Assembly (NCBI RefSeq): GCF_030268045.1 | Contig: NZ_BSDC01000001.1 | Span: forward strand, 434,001 to 498,000 | Length of the DNA: 64,000 nt | Reading direction: 5' to 3' | Source: Geothrix edaphica | GTDB taxonomy: Bacteria > Acidobacteriota > Holophagae > Holophagales > Holophagaceae | In this document: one piece after another, positions 9,541-17,695 of the stretch | Layout of the letters: each line of letters starts with the position of its first letter | Position numbering within the stretch: position 1 is the first letter of the stretch | Notes under the pieces: generated by a model | What the model was told of the DNA's origin: nothing | Databases searched by the model: none | Seen by the model: only the letters and a program-made list of their open reading frames with translations | Program-made: the position numbers and the translations under genes

Positions 9541-10782
9541 CTAGCGTGCCAGGGTGATTTTCACGTCCGTGGACGGGGGCATGGCCATGGGCATGCCCGG
9601 AGCGGGGGGGTGGACCTGGGGGGGTGTCTGGCCTCCCCCGCCTTCCCGGCCGCTGCCCTGGGCGATGGACATGCTGCGTTCCATGTTGGCCTTGGCCATG
9701 TCGGAGGAGCCCATCACGCCTTCGAGGCGCAGCTTGAACTCGCCCACGTTGGTGGCGCGGAGCAGGGCCTCCTCTTCGGTGATGAGTCCCTGCTTGAGCA
9801 GGAAGTAGAGGCTCTGGTCGAAGGTCTGCATGCCGTACTGGGCAGTGCCCTGGGCGATGACGTCCTTCAGCATCTTGGTCTTGTCCTTGTCCTCGATGCA
9901 GGTGCGGACGGTCTCTGTGGCCACCATGACCTCCACGGCCGGGACGCGGCCCTGGCCGTCGGCCCGGGGCACCAGGCGCTGGGAGATGATGCCCTTGAGC
10001 ACGGCCGCCATCTGGAGGCGGATCTGCTTCTGGTGGTGGGGCGGGAACACGGAGATCACGCGGTTGATGGTCTCGGTGGCGTCCAGGGTGTGCAGGGTGC
10101 TGAAGACCAGGTGGCCGGTCTCGGCGGCGTGCAGCGCCGTCTCGATGGTCTCCAGGTCGCGCATCTCGCCCACGAGGATCACGTCGGGATCCTGGCGGAG
10201 GGCGGCGCGCAGCGCCGTGGCGAAGGTCTTGCAGTCCGCCTCCACCTCGCGCTGGTTCACGATGCTGAGGTTGTCCCGGTGCAGGTACTCGATGGGGTCC
10301 TCGATGGTGAGGATGTGCTCGGACCGGGTGGCGTTGATGAGGTCGATCATCGCGGCGAGGGTCGTGGACTTGCCCGAGCCTGTGGTGCCCGTCACCAGCA
10401 CGAGGCCGCGCTGCTCCTGGCAGATATTCTTCAGCACCTTGGGGAGCATCAGGTCGTCGATGGTGTAGATCTTCCGCGGGATCACGCGGAGCACCAGGCC
10501 CACCGTGCCGCGCTGGTTGAAGATGTTGCAGCGGAAGCGGCCCAGGCTGGGCACCGAATAGGCGATGTCGAGGTCCAGGTTCTCCTTGAACTTCACCTTC
10601 TGCTTGTCGCTGGCCATGATGGCGTAGGCCATGGCGATGGTGTCCTCCTGCACCAGGCGCTTGAACTGCGTCATGGGCGTGAGTTTCCCCTTGATGCGGG
10701 CGATGGGGTGGTTGCCGACCTTGAGGTGGAGGTCGCTGGCGCCCTGCTCGCAGACCACGGTGAGCAGTTCGTTGATATGCAT
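9541..10782 (-). CDS. pilT: Type IV pilus retraction ATPase, PilT family
   Basis: Hexameric ATPase that powers pilus retraction and twitching. 413 residues: an N-terminal PAS-like domain (GASDLHLKVGNHPIARIKGK), Walker A GTTGSGKSTT, Asp box ILTIEDPIEYLH, Walker B LRQDPDVILVGEMRD, and the His box GHLVFSTLHTLDATETINR. The PilT C-terminal segment is present (YGMQTFDQSLYFLLKQGLIT). A glycine- and proline-rich tail of about 45 residues (GREGGGGQTPPQVHPP) extends beyond the usual end. No other pilus genes are in the window, which is common for pilT. Confidence 0.93.
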   Translation of the reverse strand: MHINELLTVVCEQGASDLHLKVGNHPIARIKGKLTPMTQFKRLVQEDTIAMAYAIMASDKQKVKFKENLDLDIAYSVPSLGRFRCNIFNQRGTVGLVLRVIPRKIYTIDDLMLPKVLKNICQEQRGLVLVTGTTGSGKSTTLAAMIDLINATRSEHILTIEDPIEYLHRDNLSIVNQREVEADCKTFATALRAALRQDPDVILVGEMRDLETIETALHAAETGHLVFSTLHTLDATETINRVISVFPPHHQKQIRLQMAAVLKGIISQRLVPRADGQGRVPAVEVMVATETVRTCIEDKDKTKMLKDVIAQGTAQYGMQTFDQSLYFLLKQGLITEEEALLRATNVGEFKLRLEGVMGSSDMAKANMERSMSIAQGSGREGGGGQTPPQVHPPAPGMPMAMPPSTDVKITLAR

Positions 10783-10873
10783 GGGGTTCCCCCGGTGAGA
10801 GTGGGCTTATCTTAGACCTCTGGCGCGACAATGGAAGGGGTTGCAATCAATGCTCGGAAATCGGCCCAGCATC

Positions 10874-10882
10874 TGGTAAAAT
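10874..10882 (+). promoter_or_regulatory. Extended -10 promoter candidate for typA
   Basis: TGGTAAAAT fits an extended -10 (TG, one base, TAAAAT). It lies about 44 bp before the typA start, in a short AT-richer stretch. No convincing -35 is seen. Confidence 0.4.
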
Positions 10883-10925
10883 CGAAGGTTCTGCCTGGCT
10901 TGTGCCCGGGCTGCCCGGGAGCAAG

Positions 10926-12752
10926 ATGACCCCCCTCGAGAAGATCCGCAACATCGCCATCATCGCCCACGTCGACCATGGCAAGACCACCCTCGTGGAC
11001 GCCCTGTTCAAGGGCGCGCACATGTTCCGGGACAACCAGCGGGTCCAGGAACGGGCCATGGACAGCAACGACCAGGAGCGCGAGCGCGGCATCACCATCC
11101 TGGCCAAGACGACCTCCCTGCACTGGGGCGGCTACCGCTTCAACATCGTGGACACCCCCGGCCACGCCGACTTCGGCGGCGAGGTGGAGCGCGTCCTGAG
11201 CATGGTGGATTCCGTGCTGCTGGTGGTGGACGCCTTCGACGGCCCCATGCCCCAGACCAAGTTCGTCACCCGCAAGGCCCTGGCCCTGGGCCTGCGGCCC
11301 ATCGTGGTCATCAACAAGGTGGACCGCCCCGGCGCCCGCCCCGTGTGGTCCCAGGACCAGGTCTTCGACCTGCTCATCGAGCTGGGCGCCACCGAGGAGC
11401 AGCTGGACTTCCCCTGCGTCTTCGCCAGCGCCAAGCTGGGCTACGCCATGCTGGACATGAACGAGGCCAGCGACAGCCTGGATCCCCTCTTCGACACCAT
11501 CGTGAAGCACTGCCCCCATCCCACCGGGAGACCCGACGCGCCCCTCCAGATGCTCGTGACCCTCATGGACTGGAGTGATTTCGTCGGCCAGATCGGCATC
11601 GGCCGCATCGTCAACGGCCGCATCAAGGTGGGCGAGACGGTCGGCCTGGTGAAGCGCGACGGCAGCATCCAGCAGCACAAGGTCACCCAGCTCTACGGCT
11701 TCGAGGGCCTGTCCCGCATCCAGCAGACGGAAGCCAGCGCCGGCGAGATCGTGGCCATCGCGGGCATCGCGGACATCCGGGTGGGCGAGACCATCGCCGA
11801 CGCGTCCACTCCCGTGGCCCTCGAGTACGTGGACATCGACGAGCCCACCATCTCCATGATGTTCATGGTGAATGCCGGGCCTTTCGCCGGCCAGGACGGC
11901 AAGCTCATCCAGAGCCGCCGCATCCGCGAGCGCCTCCAGAAGGAGCTCCAGCACAACGTGGCCCTGCGCGTGGAGGACACGGACAGCCCCGATTCCTTCA
12001 AGGTGAGCGGCCGCGGCGAGCTGCACCTCTCGGTGCTCATCGAGACCATGCGCCGCGAGGGCTTCGAGCTCTGCGTGAGCCGTCCGGAGGTGATCCTGCA
12101 CATCGATCCCGTCACAGGCGAGAAGCTGGAACCCTACGAGGACGTGACCATCGACATCCCCGAGGCCTACATGGGCGTGACCATGGAGCACATGGGCAAC
12201 CGCAAGGCCGAGATGCAGGACATGGGCAACGAGGGCGGCCGCCTGCGCCTGCACTTCAAGATCCCCAGCCGCGGCCTGATCGGGTTCCGCAACGAGTTCA
12301 TGACCGACACCCGGGGCGAAGGCCTCATCCACAGCCTCTTCAGCCACTACGGCCCCCACAAGGGCGACCTGGTGGGCCGCAAGAACGGCGTGCTCATCAG
12401 CATGGACCAGTGCGAGGCCGTGGGCTTCGCCCTCATGAACCTGGAGGAGCGCGGCGTCATCTTCATCCAGCCCGGGACCAAGTGCTACGAGGGCATGATC
12501 GTGGGTGAGCACGCCCGCGAGAACGACCTGGTGGTGAATGTGGCCAAGGCCAAGAAGCTGTCGAACATGCGCTCCAGCGGCAGCGACGAGGCCACCCGCA
12601 TCACCCCGCCCCGGGAGCACACCCTGGAGCAGGCCCTGGAGTACATCGAGAGCGACGAGCTGGTGGAAGTCACGCCCAACTTCATCCGCATGCGCAAGCG
12701 CGTGCTGGACACCAACGAACGGAAGAAGTCGGAAAAGCGGTCCGACGCCTGA
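10926..12752 (+). CDS. typA: Ribosome-associated GTPase TypA/BipA
   Basis: Translational GTPase that binds the 70S ribosome and helps 50S assembly and stress adaptation. 608 residues, as expected. G1 [15 protein letters not shown], switch regions [13 protein letters not shown] and [16 protein letters not shown], and NKVD are clear. EF-G-like domains III and V follow, then the TypA-specific C-terminal domain, ending [19 protein letters not shown]. The ATG at 10926 has GGGAG 5 nt ahead. An alternative GTG 24 bp upstream lies before that ribosome-binding site and is less likely. Confidence 0.96.
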   Translation: MTPLEKIRNIAIIAHVDHGKTTLVDALFKGAHMFRDNQRVQERAMDSNDQERERGITILAKTTSLHWGGYRFNIVDTPGHADFGGEVERVLSMVDSVLLVVDAFDGPMPQTKFVTRKALALGLRPIVVINKVDRPGARPVWSQDQVFDLLIELGATEEQLDFPCVFASAKLGYAMLDMNEASDSLDPLFDTIVKHCPHPTGRPDAPLQMLVTLMDWSDFVGQIGIGRIVNGRIKVGETVGLVKRDGSIQQHKVTQLYGFEGLSRIQQTEASAGEIVAIAGIADIRVGETIADASTPVALEYVDIDEPTISMMFMVNAGPFAGQDGKLIQSRRIRERLQKELQHNVALRVEDTDSPDSFKVSGRGELHLSVLIETMRREGFELCVSRPEVILHIDPVTGEKLEPYEDVTIDIPEAYMGVTMEHMGNRKAEMQDMGNEGGRLRLHFKIPSRGLIGFRNEFMTDTRGEGLIHSLFSHYGPHKGDLVGRKNGVLISMDQCEAVGFALMNLEERGVIFIQPGTKCYEGMIVGEHARENDLVVNVAKAKKLSNMRSSGSDEATRITPPREHTLEQALEYIESDELVEVTPNFIRMRKRVLDTNERKKSEKRSDA

Positions 12753-12768
12753 TGGCCTGAGCCAGCCC

Positions 12769-13464
12769 GTGCCCAAGACCTTCCACGCCCCGCCCCGCGC
12801 CAGCTTCCTGCAGAAGCTTGGTCCCGGCGGGGCGTCTTCGCTGGGCCTGGCCCTGGCCTCCGCGCTGGGGCTGCTGCTGGTGCCGGTGGGGTTCAGACTG
12901 CCGCAGGTGCTGAGGGGTGCCGAGGGCGACCCGCTCGAACCGGCGGACGCCATCCTGGTGCTGGGGCGGCGGCTGGAGGGAGACTGTCTCACCCCCGTGT
13001 TCGAGGCCCGGCTGGCCCATGCTGAAAAGCTGTGGCGGCAGGGCCTCGCGCCCCGGATTTTCGTGTCCGGCGGCACCACCGGAAGCGCCACCCGCAGCGA
13101 GGCCGAGGCCGGGCGGGACTGGCTGCTGGCCCGGGGGGTCCCCCTGGAGAACATCCTGCTGGAGGACCGCAGCCAGCACACCCTGGAGAACCTCTTCAAC
13201 GTGCGAACCCACCTGCGCGCCGAAGGCTGGCGCACGCTGCTGCTGGTCTCCGACCCCCTGCACCTGGCCCGCGCCCGCGCCACGGCCCTGGGCCTGGGCC
13301 TGGAGGTGCGCTGCAGCGCCGCCCCCGGTTGCCTCCCGGCCTCAGGCAGCCTGGCCTGGTGGCGGCGGGCCGCCGTCGAGGCCTTCTTCCTGCACTGGTA
13401 CCACACCGGCCTGCTCTACAGCCGGTTGATCCGCAGCGAGCGGCAGCTGGAGCGGGTGACATGA
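12769..13464 (+). CDS. YdcF-like DUF218 membrane-anchored protein
   Basis: 231 residues from a GTG at 12769. The start is not certain because no other good start lies after the typA stop. One N-terminal membrane segment (about residues 24-42, LGLALASALGLLLVPVG) precedes a DUF218 domain. Domain signatures are ADAILVLGRRLEG, RIFVSGGTTGSATRSEAEA, ILLEDRSQHTLENLFN and LLLVSDPLHLARARATA. Family members (YdcF, SanA, ElyC) act in envelope or cell-wall maintenance or bind S-adenosylmethionine; the exact role is unknown. It follows typA by 16 bp. Confidence 0.8.
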   Translation: MPKTFHAPPRASFLQKLGPGGASSLGLALASALGLLLVPVGFRLPQVLRGAEGDPLEPADAILVLGRRLEGDCLTPVFEARLAHAEKLWRQGLAPRIFVSGGTTGSATRSEAEAGRDWLLARGVPLENILLEDRSQHTLENLFNVRTHLRAEGWRTLLLVSDPLHLARARATALGLGLEVRCSAAPGCLPASGSLAWWRRAAVEAFFLHWYHTGLLYSRLIRSERQLERVT

Positions 13465-13488
13465 ATCCAGGCCGCAAGCCTGAACATC

Positions 13489-13500
13489 ATGTAGCTACAT
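13489..13500. promoter_or_regulatory. 12-bp perfect palindrome, possible operator
   Basis: ATGTAGCTACAT is a perfect dyad in the AT-richer gap before the secreted-protein gene at 13578. A TTAAAAAACAGATCATATT stretch follows it. It could be a repressor site; no cognate regulator can be named. Confidence 0.3.
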
Positions 13501-13577
13501 ACGTCAGGTCTTAAAAAACAGATCATATTCCTGTCCGAATCGGCGTAGCCTCAGGGGCCTCACTCAAGGAGGAGCCT

Positions 13578-14414
13578 ATGGATACGCGAATCCTGCTTTG
13601 CCTCTCCCTCGGCGCCACCCTGGTGGCCGGCGAGCCGCCGGTCCCGAGCTGGCCCAAGGTCCTGCGCATCGGCGTGGAGGACGTGAAACCCGGCCGGGAG
13701 GCGGCCCACCAGAAGAACGAGTTCGCCTGGTCCAAGGTCTTTGTCCAGGCGAAGAGCCCCTACCACTACCTGGGCCTGGTGCCGGTGGTCGGCGCGAACC
13801 AGGCCACATGGGTGTGGTTCTACGACTCCCTGGCCGGGATGGAGGCGCAGCAGGCCTACATGGAGAAGAACCCCGCCCTCAAGGCACAGGTCGAGGCCTT
13901 GGCTCTGAAGGATGCCGATTACATCACGAACTACAGCAGCGTGGCCTATGTGCTGCGCGCGGACCTCAGCCGCGAGATCGGGAACATGGCGCCCCGCTTC
14001 TACTGGACCTCCACGATCCAGGTGAAGCCGGGCCATGACGCCGAGTTCACGGCCGGCGCGAAGAAATACGCCGAACTCTATGAGAAGGCCGGCCTGAAGC
14101 CCCGGTGGGGCGTGTACCAGGCCGTGGCCGGTACCGCCAATCCCACCTTCCTCTGGGTGGTGCCGCTGCACAGCCTGGCGGATGCGGATGCCACCATGGC
14201 CGACGACGAGAAGATGGCCAAATCCGCTGGCCCCGAGGAGCTCAAGGGCATTTCGAAGTTCATCGCCGACTGCTTTCTGCGGGAGGACGCCCAGCTGCTG
14301 GCGGTGGATCCAAAGATGAGCTACCCGCCCGCCGACGATATCGCCGCGGACCCCGAGTTCTGGAAGGTCTGGACGGCCAAGCCCGCCGCAAAGGCCCCGG
14401 CGCCTTCAAAGTAG
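13578..14414 (+). CDS. Secreted protein of unknown function with two internal repeats
   Basis: 278 residues with a short signal peptide (MDTRILLCLSLGATLVAGE), so probably periplasmic. The start is set by AGGAGG 6 bp upstream. Two related segments are visible: VKPGREAAHQKNEFAWSKVF at about residue 36 and VKPGHDAEFTAGAKKYAELY at about residue 153. Each is followed by a PVV/VVP strand and an F/W-rich stretch. This suggests two tandem ferredoxin-like (dimeric alpha-beta barrel type) domains. The tail is alanine- and lysine-rich. I do not recognise a named family. A GC hairpin follows at 14450-14476. Confidence 0.8.
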   Translation: MDTRILLCLSLGATLVAGEPPVPSWPKVLRIGVEDVKPGREAAHQKNEFAWSKVFVQAKSPYHYLGLVPVVGANQATWVWFYDSLAGMEAQQAYMEKNPALKAQVEALALKDADYITNYSSVAYVLRADLSREIGNMAPRFYWTSTIQVKPGHDAEFTAGAKKYAELYEKAGLKPRWGVYQAVAGTANPTFLWVVPLHSLADADATMADDEKMAKSAGPEELKGISKFIADCFLREDAQLLAVDPKMSYPPADDIAADPEFWKVWTAKPAAKAPAPSK

Positions 14415-14449
14415 GGACTCCGGGCCCCGGTCGGGACTACGGGGGAGAC

Positions 14450-14476
14450 CGGGCCGGGGTCAACCACCCCGGCCCG
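14450..14476 (+). terminator. GC-rich hairpin after the secreted-protein gene
   Basis: CGGGCCGGGGT and ACCCCGGCCCG form an 11-bp perfect stem with a CAACC loop, 36 bp after the stop. There is no U-run, so intrinsic termination is only possible. Confidence 0.45.
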
Positions 14477-14544
14477 TGGCTGAATTGAACTTGGATTCCT
14501 CGGTGCCGATAGGAGGGGATCACCTGGCACCCAAGGGAGGGTTC

Positions 14545-15060
14545 ATGAACCGCTGGATCGCCACCATCGCTTGCGCAGCCCTGGTTCTGGGAGGTTCCGC
14601 CGAGTTGCCGGCCGCCCCGCCCGTCCAGGAGGCGCCCCAGCCGGCGCTCCCTGCCGTCGGCCAATCCCTTACGGACGCCACGCTGCTCCAGCTGCTCGAT
14701 GGCCTGGGCTACGCCCCGAAGAAGCTCTCCAAGGGGTACCTCATCGCGATCCAGCGGGAGAGCTGGACCTACTACGTGCAGCTGGTGCTGAGCCCCGATC
14801 AGACCAAGCTCGGGATGAACGCCAACCTGGCGACCTCGGCCAACCCGGCCGCCCTCCCAGCTTCCGTGTGGCTGGCTCTGCTCCAGGACAACGAGGATGT
14901 GGATCCGTCCTGCTTCTACTTCAATCGGAAGCAGAACAAGCTCTATCTCCATCGCGTCCTGGACAATCACGCCATCACATCGGCATTTCTGCGCGAGCAG
15001 ATCGACAAGTTCTGCCAGAACGTCAAGAGCTCCGCCGACGATTGGGGGGCGGTGAAGTAG
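14545..15060 (+). CDS. Exported YbjN-like protein
   Basis: 171 residues, start fixed by GGGAGG 4 bp before the ATG at 14545. A signal peptide of about 24 residues (IATIACAALVLGGSAELPAA) is followed by one domain. In it, LLQLLDGLGYAPKKLSKGYL, YYVQLVLSPDQTKLGMNANL and FLREQIDKFCQNVKSSADDW resemble the YbjN / type III secretion chaperone-like fold. Members with signal peptides are common and uncharacterised. It is probably a periplasmic binding or chaperone-like protein (inference). Confidence 0.75.
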   Translation: MNRWIATIACAALVLGGSAELPAAPPVQEAPQPALPAVGQSLTDATLLQLLDGLGYAPKKLSKGYLIAIQRESWTYYVQLVLSPDQTKLGMNANLATSANPAALPASVWLALLQDNEDVDPSCFYFNRKQNKLYLHRVLDNHAITSAFLREQIDKFCQNVKSSADDWGAVK

Positions 15061-15119
15061 GTTCCGACTCCGTTCCAGGAATGCCCCGTGCCGCCTTCCC
15101 GTGGGGGCTGCCAGACTGG

Positions 15120-15977
15120 ATGGATATGGCTGGCCATCTGATCCTCGTCCCCACGCCCATCGGCAACCTCGGCGACCTCACCGACCGCGCGAAGGAGGCG
15201 CTGGGGTCGGCCGACCTGGTGGCCTGCGAGGACACGCGCCGCACGGGCGGCCTGCTCAAGCACCTGGGCATCGACAAACCCCTGCTGCGCTTCGACGACC
15301 ACGCCGGAGCGGCGGCCTACGAACGCATCGGGCTGGAGCTGGCCTCGGGCCGCACCGTGGCCTACTGCAGCGACGCGGGGATGCCCGGCATCAACGATCC
15401 CGGCTTCGAGATCGCCCGGGCCGCCCGGGCCGCCGGGGCGAAGGTCACCGTGCTGCCGGGGGCCTCGGCCGTGCTGCTGGCGGTGGTGGCCTCGGGCCTG
15501 CCCAGCCATGCCTTCAGCTTCTGGGGCTACCTGCCCAACCGCGGCGAGCCGCGGCGCACCCTGCTGAAGAAGCTGGGCGCCGAGGAGGAGACCGTCGTCG
15601 TCTTCGAGACGCCCCACCGCATCCACGAGACTCTTTCCGATCTGGCGGAGCTCCTGCCGGATCGCGAGATCGCCCTGGGCCGGGAGCTGACCAAGCTGCA
15701 CGAGACCTGGTACCGCGGCACGCCCGCCCAGGTGACGGTGCAGCTGGGCCGGGAGGACCGCGGTGAGATGGTGCTGGTACTGGCGGGGGCGGGGGCCAAG
15801 CGGCTGGTCACCGAATCCACCGCCGCGCTGGAAGGGGGCACGCTGCCGGACTGGGCCAAGGCCTACCTCGCCGCCGCCCGGGAAGGCGGCATGACCCTCC
15901 GCGAAGCCGTGAAGCCCCTGGCCAAGCACCTGGGCGTGTCCGCCTCCGAGCTCTACCGCATGGCCACCGAGGTCTGA
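15120..15977 (+). CDS. rsmI: 16S rRNA (cytidine-1402-2'-O)-methyltransferase
   Basis: SAM-dependent methylation of C1402 in the decoding centre of 16S rRNA. 285 residues against about 285 in the family. The N-terminal signature ILVPTPIGNLGDLTDRAKE is exact for RsmI, and VACEDTRRTGGLLKHLGI, YCSDAGMPGINDPG and FWGYLPNRGEPRR follow. The ATG at 15120 gives a family-typical start. Another ATG lies 6 bp downstream, and an upstream one at 15081 is less likely. It ends 6 bp before the MFS gene and is probably cotranscribed with it. Confidence 0.95.
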   Translation: MDMAGHLILVPTPIGNLGDLTDRAKEALGSADLVACEDTRRTGGLLKHLGIDKPLLRFDDHAGAAAYERIGLELASGRTVAYCSDAGMPGINDPGFEIARAARAAGAKVTVLPGASAVLLAVVASGLPSHAFSFWGYLPNRGEPRRTLLKKLGAEEETVVVFETPHRIHETLSDLAELLPDREIALGRELTKLHETWYRGTPAQVTVQLGREDRGEMVLVLAGAGAKRLVTESTAALEGGTLPDWAKAYLAAAREGGMTLREAVKPLAKHLGVSASELYRMATEV

Positions 15978-15983
15978 CGGCCC

Positions 15984-17180
15984 ATGCCCCGCGACCCGCT
16001 GTCCCGCCTGCAATGGCTGGTCTTCGCGCTGGTCAGTGCGGTGTTCACCACGGTCTACATCCCCCAACCCGTGCTCCCCGTGCTGCGCCAGACTTTCGGC
16101 GTGGGCGAGGGCACGGCTTCGCTGACGGTATCGGCCGTGGTGCTGGGCATCGCCCTGGCGAACCTGCCCTTCGGCGCCCTGGCCGACCGCATGGCCATCC
16201 GGCCCATCCTGCTGACGGGCGGGTTGGTGGTGGCCGCGGCGGGCGTGGTCTCGGCCCTGGCACCGACGCTGCCGCTGCTGGTGGGGGCCCGGTTCGTCCA
16301 GGGGCTCTTCGTGCCGGCCCTCACCACCTGCCTGGCCGCCTACCTGGCGAAGGTGATGCCGGCCGAGCGGCTCAACGTGGTGATGGGCTCCTATGTCTCC
16401 GCCACGGTGGTGGGTGGGCTGTCGGGCCGCCTGCTGGGCGGCTTCGTCTTTCCTCCCGGCCATTGGCGCTGGGCCTTCCTGGTGGCCGCGGCTCTGCTGC
16501 TGGCGGCCACCCTGGCGGCCTACGTGGGGTTGCCGGTGGAGGATCACGAGAAGGCGCGTCAGGCCGAAGGCGTGCGCTTCCGCGATGTGCTGTTCCGGCA
16601 CGATCTGTTCCGCATCTACTGCGTGAGCGCCGGCGGCTTCTTCGTGTTCTCGTCTGTCTTCAACTACATGCCCTTCTACCTGCACGGGGCGCCCTTCCAC
16701 TGGTCCACCCGGGCCGTGACCCTGCTCTACCTGTCCTACATCGTGGGCGTGGTGGCGGGGCCCCTGGCGGGGCGCCTCAGCAACCGCATCGGCAACGGCG
16801 CGGCCATGGTGGTCGGCTCCCTGGTGTTCGGGGCGGGCCTCGCGGTCACCCTAATCCCGCAGGGCTGGGCCATGGCGCTGGCCCTGGCCCTGGTCTGCGC
16901 GGGCTTCTTCACCATCCACGCGTCGGCGGCCGGCGCCCTGAACCGCAAGCTCAGCACCGGCCGCGGCCGCGCCAATGCCTTCTACACCCTGTTCTACTAT
17001 CTGGGCGGGACGGCGGGCATCACGCTCAGCGGCCATGCCTACCACCTCGCGGGCTGGCATGGGGTGGTGGCGCTGGCGGCGGGCGTGCTGCTGGTGCCCC
17101 TGAGCACCGGCTTGGTGGAGATGCGCCTGGCTCAGCGGGACGGATCGGCCACCAGATCCTCGGTGGCGCGGGCGAGGTAG
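15984..17180 (+). CDS. MFS transporter (YnfM-like)
   Basis: 398 residues, about 12 membrane segments, so an inner-membrane permease of the major facilitator superfamily. The loop motif after TM2 is FGALADRMAIRPILLTGG, a motif A variant, and MPAERLNVVMGSYVSATVVG matches the YnfM/drug-exporter branch. The substrate is unknown. The 3' end overlaps hydC on the other strand by 49 bp, and the C-terminal residues (about SATRSSVARAR) are encoded in this overlap. Confidence 0.87.
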   Translation: MPRDPLSRLQWLVFALVSAVFTTVYIPQPVLPVLRQTFGVGEGTASLTVSAVVLGIALANLPFGALADRMAIRPILLTGGLVVAAAGVVSALAPTLPLLVGARFVQGLFVPALTTCLAAYLAKVMPAERLNVVMGSYVSATVVGGLSGRLLGGFVFPPGHWRWAFLVAAALLLAATLAAYVGLPVEDHEKARQAEGVRFRDVLFRHDLFRIYCVSAGGFFVFSSVFNYMPFYLHGAPFHWSTRAVTLLYLSYIVGVVAGPLAGRLSNRIGNGAAMVVGSLVFGAGLAVTLIPQGWAMALALALVCAGFFTIHASAAGALNRKLSTGRGRANAFYTLFYYLGGTAGITLSGHAYHLAGWHGVVALAAGVLLVPLSTGLVEMRLAQRDGSATRSSVARAR

Positions 17181-17695
17181 CTTTCCAGCAGGGCGGGGAC
17201 CAGGCTGGGCGTGAGCGGGCCGTGGACCTCGTCGCCGATCATCACCACGGGCGCCAGGCCGCAGGTGCCGACGCAGCGGGTGCTCTCGAGGCTGAAGATG
17301 CCGTCCTTGCTGGTCTCGCCGAAGCGGATGCCCAGCTCGTCCTGGAGCTTCTGGGCCACCTTCTCCGCGCCCTTCACATAGCAGGCCGTGCCGAGGCAGA
17401 CGTTGATGAGGTACCTGCCGCGGGGCTGGAGCCGGAAGTAGTGGTAGAAGGTGGCGACCCCCGTGACCTTGGCCAGGGGGATCTGCATGAGCTGGGCCAC
17501 GGCTTCGAGGTGGCCGGGGCCCAGGTGCCCGAAGTGGGCCTGCACCTGGTGGAGCGTGGCGATGAGCATGCTCTCGCTGCGCTCCTGGTGCCGGTGGGCA
17601 TCGATGAAGGCGAGGATGTCCTCGGGCAGCATGGCGCGGTAGCCGCGCTCCAGTTCGGGCCAGTTGTCGGTGGAGCAGGGGCAGCAGCCGTTCAT
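17132..17695 (-). CDS. hydC: [FeFe] hydrogenase gamma subunit (NuoE-like, HydC/HndA)
   Basis: 187 residues, thioredoxin-like [2Fe-2S] subunit of a trimeric hydrogenase. The cluster ligands are C100-x4-C105 (CLGTAC) and C141-x3-C145 (CVGTC). The helical NuoE N-terminal domain includes ATLHQVQAHFGHLGPGHLEA and TGVATFYHYFRLQPRGRY. An extra Cys-rich N terminus (MNGCCPCS) precedes it. The start overlaps the hydA stop by ATGA. The tail overlaps the MFS gene. In the complex it passes electrons near the NAD-binding HydB. Confidence 0.93.
   Translation of the reverse strand: MNGCCPCSTDNWPELERGYRAMLPEDILAFIDAHRHQERSESMLIATLHQVQAHFGHLGPGHLEAVAQLMQIPLAKVTGVATFYHYFRLQPRGRYLINVCLGTACYVKGAEKVAQKLQDELGIRFGETSKDGIFSLESTRCVGTCGLAPVVMIGDEVHGPLTPSLVPALLESYLARATEDLVADPSR

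Noticed and set aside
10812-13406. 864-codon open frame opposite typA
   Set aside because: Antisense to TypA; no conserved motif.
13200-14500. Additional frames over the YdcF-like and secreted-protein genes
   Set aside because: All are alternative frames of genes with clear signal peptide, ribosome-binding site or domain support.
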